Origin: JBEKZD01 sp050013395
GTDB taxonomy: Bacteria; Verrucomicrobiota; Verrucomicrobiia; Palsa-1439
Assembly (NCBI GenBank): GCA_050013395.1
Contig: JBEKFI010000139.1
Location: 1-7,882, forward strand
Reading direction: 5' to 3'
DNA: 7,882 nucleotides
Shown: positions 6,441-7,882 of the stretch, piece after piece
Layout of the letters: every line of letters begins with the position of its first letter
Numbering within the stretch: position 1 is the stretch's first letter
Made by a program: the position numbers and the translations under genes
Notes under the pieces: model-generated
The model's input: only the letters and a program-made list of their open reading frames with translations
Told to the model about the DNA's origin: nothing
Database searches by the model: none

Positions 6441-6531
6441 GACGCTGCGCTTGTCGCAACTCCCCTGCCCTGCATGCCAAAAGAAAAAGCATGCGACATG
6501 CCCATGCTGTGAAATCGAAAACGTTTTGCTG
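6441..6531. other. Intergenic segment downstream of purC with CATGC repeats
   Basis: No gene is seen here. CATGC occurs four times in 35 bases (6473-6477, 6490-6494, 6497-6501, 6503-6507). The first two, as GCATGC, could form a 6-bp stem around an A-rich 11-base loop. A 10-bp palindrome AAAACGTTTT at 6518-6527 sits just upstream of the promoter -35 box. No hairpin followed by a T-run, the mark of an intrinsic terminator, is present after purC. Confidence 0.35.
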
Positions 6532-6560
6532 TTGACCGATTTCGGCTGTTTCTTTAGAGT
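6532..6560 (+). promoter_or_regulatory. Candidate sigma70 promoter for the secreted protein-pilM operon
   Basis: TTGACC (6532-6537) is followed by a 17-base spacer and TAGAGT (6555-6560), 5/6 and 4/6 matches to consensus. The start of transcription would be near 6567, leaving about 50 bases of leader before ATG 6617. It stands in the only long gap upstream of the two co-oriented genes. Confidence 0.5.
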
Positions 6561-6604
6561 GTCGGCGAGTGGTAGATAGCGATGGGAACATCAAAAAACC
6601 GCGC

Positions 6605-6612
6605 GGGGGGAA
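6605..6612 (+). promoter_or_regulatory. G-rich ribosome binding site before the small secreted protein
   Basis: GGGGGG at 6605-6610 followed by AA lies 6 bases from ATG 6617. It is a purine-rich Shine-Dalgarno-like run. An in-frame TAA at 6614-6616 directly before the ATG fixes this as the earliest possible start. Confidence 0.45.
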
Positions 6613-6616
6613 CTAA

Positions 6617-6961
6617 ATGAGCGTTCGCAAGGCAGCATTGGCCGTTGTAATTCTGACGACAGTTGCACTGTCTTCATCTCTCAGTTTTGCCCAGACTCCG
6701 ACTCGGATTGGGGATTTTAAAATCGGCGCCATTCGCCGGCAACTGGTCGTGGCACCGGATTACAGGGCGGACGACGTGACGCTGAAGTATTACGTCCTGA
6801 TCGGCAAGGGCCGCCTCGTCGATCAGGACAGCAACCCGCCGTCCAACATGCGCTGGTGGGAAGGGGCTGAGCCGATCAAAGGTTATTTGCTCAACCCTCA
6901 GCAAACTCCCTGGTCAATTATGGCGTTTGATCGGTATGAGGAACTCAAACCCTCTCAGTAG
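6617..6961 (+). CDS. Small secreted/periplasmic protein, unknown function
   Basis: This 114-residue protein has a typical Sec signal peptide: a basic start (MSVRK), a hydrophobic core at about residues 6-20, and a likely cleavage after SFA (25), leaving about 89 mature residues beginning QTPTRIG. The mature part has several aromatic residues (KYYVLIG, MRWWEG, a W and an F near PWSIMAFDRYEEL), no cysteines, no second membrane segment and no recognised family motif. It lies 27 bases upstream of pilM in the same direction and same frame, with a candidate promoter upstream of it rather than of pilM, so the two are probably co-transcribed. A periplasmic role linked to the pilus machinery is possible but is inferred from position alone. 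Confidence 0.75.
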   Translation: MSVRKAALAVVILTTVALSSSLSFAQTPTRIGDFKIGAIRRQLVVAPDYRADDVTLKYYVLIGKGRLVDQDSNPPSNMRWWEGAEPIKGYLLNPQQTPWSIMAFDRYEELKPSQ

Positions 6962-6988
6962 ATAATTTTCTCGAACGAAGCGGCCACG

Positions 6989-7882
6989 ATGCTAGCTCCT
7001 GATAGAATCTTAGCGTTAGACATAGGCGCCTCGACCGTTAAGGTCGGGGAATTTCAAGCCTCTAAAACCCACGGCTTGCGCCTCACCAACTTCAACTACG
7101 CCGACCTCGGCATTGATCCCGAGCATGAGGAGAACCGCAAGGCCCTGATCGTCTCGACGATACGAAACGTCCTGCGCGAAAAGAATATCCGCACCAGAAG
7201 GGTCGTCTTCAGCGTTTCGGGTCAGTCAGTCTTCACGCGCTTCGTGAAGTTGCCGCCTGTGGATGAGTCCAAGGTCGTGCAAATCATCCAATACGAAGCG
7301 CAACAGAATGTCCCCTTCCCGATCGACGAAGTCATATGGGATTATCAACTGGTCGGCAACACCCAGCAAGGCGAACTCGAAGTCGTGCTCCTGGCCATCA
7401 AGAGCGACATCATTGAAGAGTTGAACGAGGGAGTCGAATCGGCGGAGCTGCGCACCGAGACGGTCGATGTCGCACCGATGGCGCTCTACAATTCTGTCCG
7501 CTACAACGAGGGCGACACCGAAGGCTGCACAATGGTCATCGACATCGGGGCGCGCACGACCAACCTGTTGTTTCTGGAAAAGAACCGCGTCTTCTCACGC
7601 TCGATTCCCATTGCGGGCAATGCCATCAGCCAAAGCGTTGCCGCCGAATTCAACATTCCGTTCCTGGAAGCGGAGCAATTGAAGCGATCCAAGGGATTTG
7701 TCGCTCTCGGCGGTGCTTACGCAGAGCCCGGGGATGAACAGCAGGCACGCGTCAGCAAGATCATTCGCAATGTCATGACGCGTCTGCATGCCGAAGTGGC
7801 GCGCTCGATCAATTTCTACCGCAGCCAGCAGGGCGGGAGCACCCCGTCGCGGATGCTGCTTTCGGGTGGCACATCGATCCTT
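6989..7882 (+). CDS. pilM: Type IV pilus assembly protein PilM, actin-like ATPase (partial, C-terminus off the right edge)
   Basis: An open frame of 298 codons runs from ATG 6989 to the window end. PilM is a cytoplasmic actin/FtsA-like ATP-binding protein that binds the N-terminal tail of PilN and links the PilN-PilO inner-membrane complex to the cytoplasmic pilus motor parts. Seen here are the phosphate-1 motif ALDIGASTVKVGEF (9-22), the segment QYEAQQNVPFPIDEVIWDYQ (101-120), which is highly characteristic of PilM, the phosphate-2 motif VIDIGARTTNLLFLE (183-197), and the start of the adenosine motif, LLSGGTSIL (290-298), at the edge. The start is limited by an in-frame TAG at 6959-6961, the stop of the preceding gene. 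No strong Shine-Dalgarno is visible, which again suggests coupling. In other bacteria pilN, pilO and pilQ usually follow, and they would be expected just beyond this window. Confidence 0.95.
   Translation, partial: MLAPDRILALDIGASTVKVGEFQASKTHGLRLTNFNYADLGIDPEHEENRKALIVSTIRNVLREKNIRTRRVVFSVSGQSVFTRFVKLPPVDESKVVQIIQYEAQQNVPFPIDEVIWDYQLVGNTQQGELEVVLLAIKSDIIEELNEGVESAELRTETVDVAPMALYNSVRYNEGDTEGCTMVIDIGARTTNLLFLEKNRVFSRSIPIAGNAISQSVAAEFNIPFLEAEQLKRSKGFVALGGAYAEPGDEQQARVSKIIRNVMTRLHAEVARSINFYRSQQGGSTPSRMLLSGGTSIL

Noticed and set aside
6472..6494. GCATGC...GCATGC as an intrinsic terminator of purC
   Set aside because: The stem is only 6 bp, the loop is 11 bases, and no T-run follows on either strand.

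Overview
The window is GC-rich bacterial chromosome with tightly packed genes and no rRNA, tRNA, CRISPR array or intact insertion sequence. The likely source is a Gram-negative, environmental bacterium. A GT9 heptosyltransferase-type enzyme, a nucleotide-sugar dehydratase/reductase and a multi-pass envelope protein point to an outer surface glycan, and PilM points to type IV pili. Several starts lack a Shine-Dalgarno sequence, and TGTAGC...GCTACA palindromic repeats sit inside a gene. Together these suggest Verrucomicrobiota or a relative, but that placement is inference only.

Layout. (1) Positions 1-3655, minus strand, hold a three-gene cell-surface polysaccharide cluster transcribed right to left: a GT9 glycosyltransferase (2525-3655), an extended SDR of the GDP-mannose 4,6-dehydratase / GDP-4-keto-6-deoxymannose reductase group (1489-2484), and a large multi-pass membrane protein that runs off the left edge (1-1476). 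Gaps of 40 and 12 bases suggest one operon. (2) At 3656-3764 is a divergent intergenic region with a near-consensus sigma70 promoter firing rightward, placed so that the mRNA for the M17 leucyl aminopeptidase (3765-5261) would be almost leaderless. (3) Positions 5229-5408 carry a probable 49-residue single-pass membrane protein on the minus strand, overlapping the aminopeptidase 3' end. (4) purC (SAICAR synthase, 5409-6440) is complete but carries two in-frame insertions of palindromic repeat DNA. (5) Positions 6441-6616 are an intergenic stretch with a plausible promoter, leading into a small secreted protein of unknown function (6617-6961) and then pilM (6989 to the right edge), probably one transcript and the start of a type IV pilus assembly operon.

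The most interesting observation is in purC. Two related palindromic elements, each bounded by TGTAGC and GCTACA and each containing two hairpins, interrupt conserved regions of SAICAR synthase at two sites. They add 21 and 32 codons without a stop or frameshift. Removing both restores a protein of about 290 residues with continuous family motifs. This is analogous to the Rickettsia palindromic elements that insert in-frame in proteins, and the two elements are read in different frames relative to their termini.
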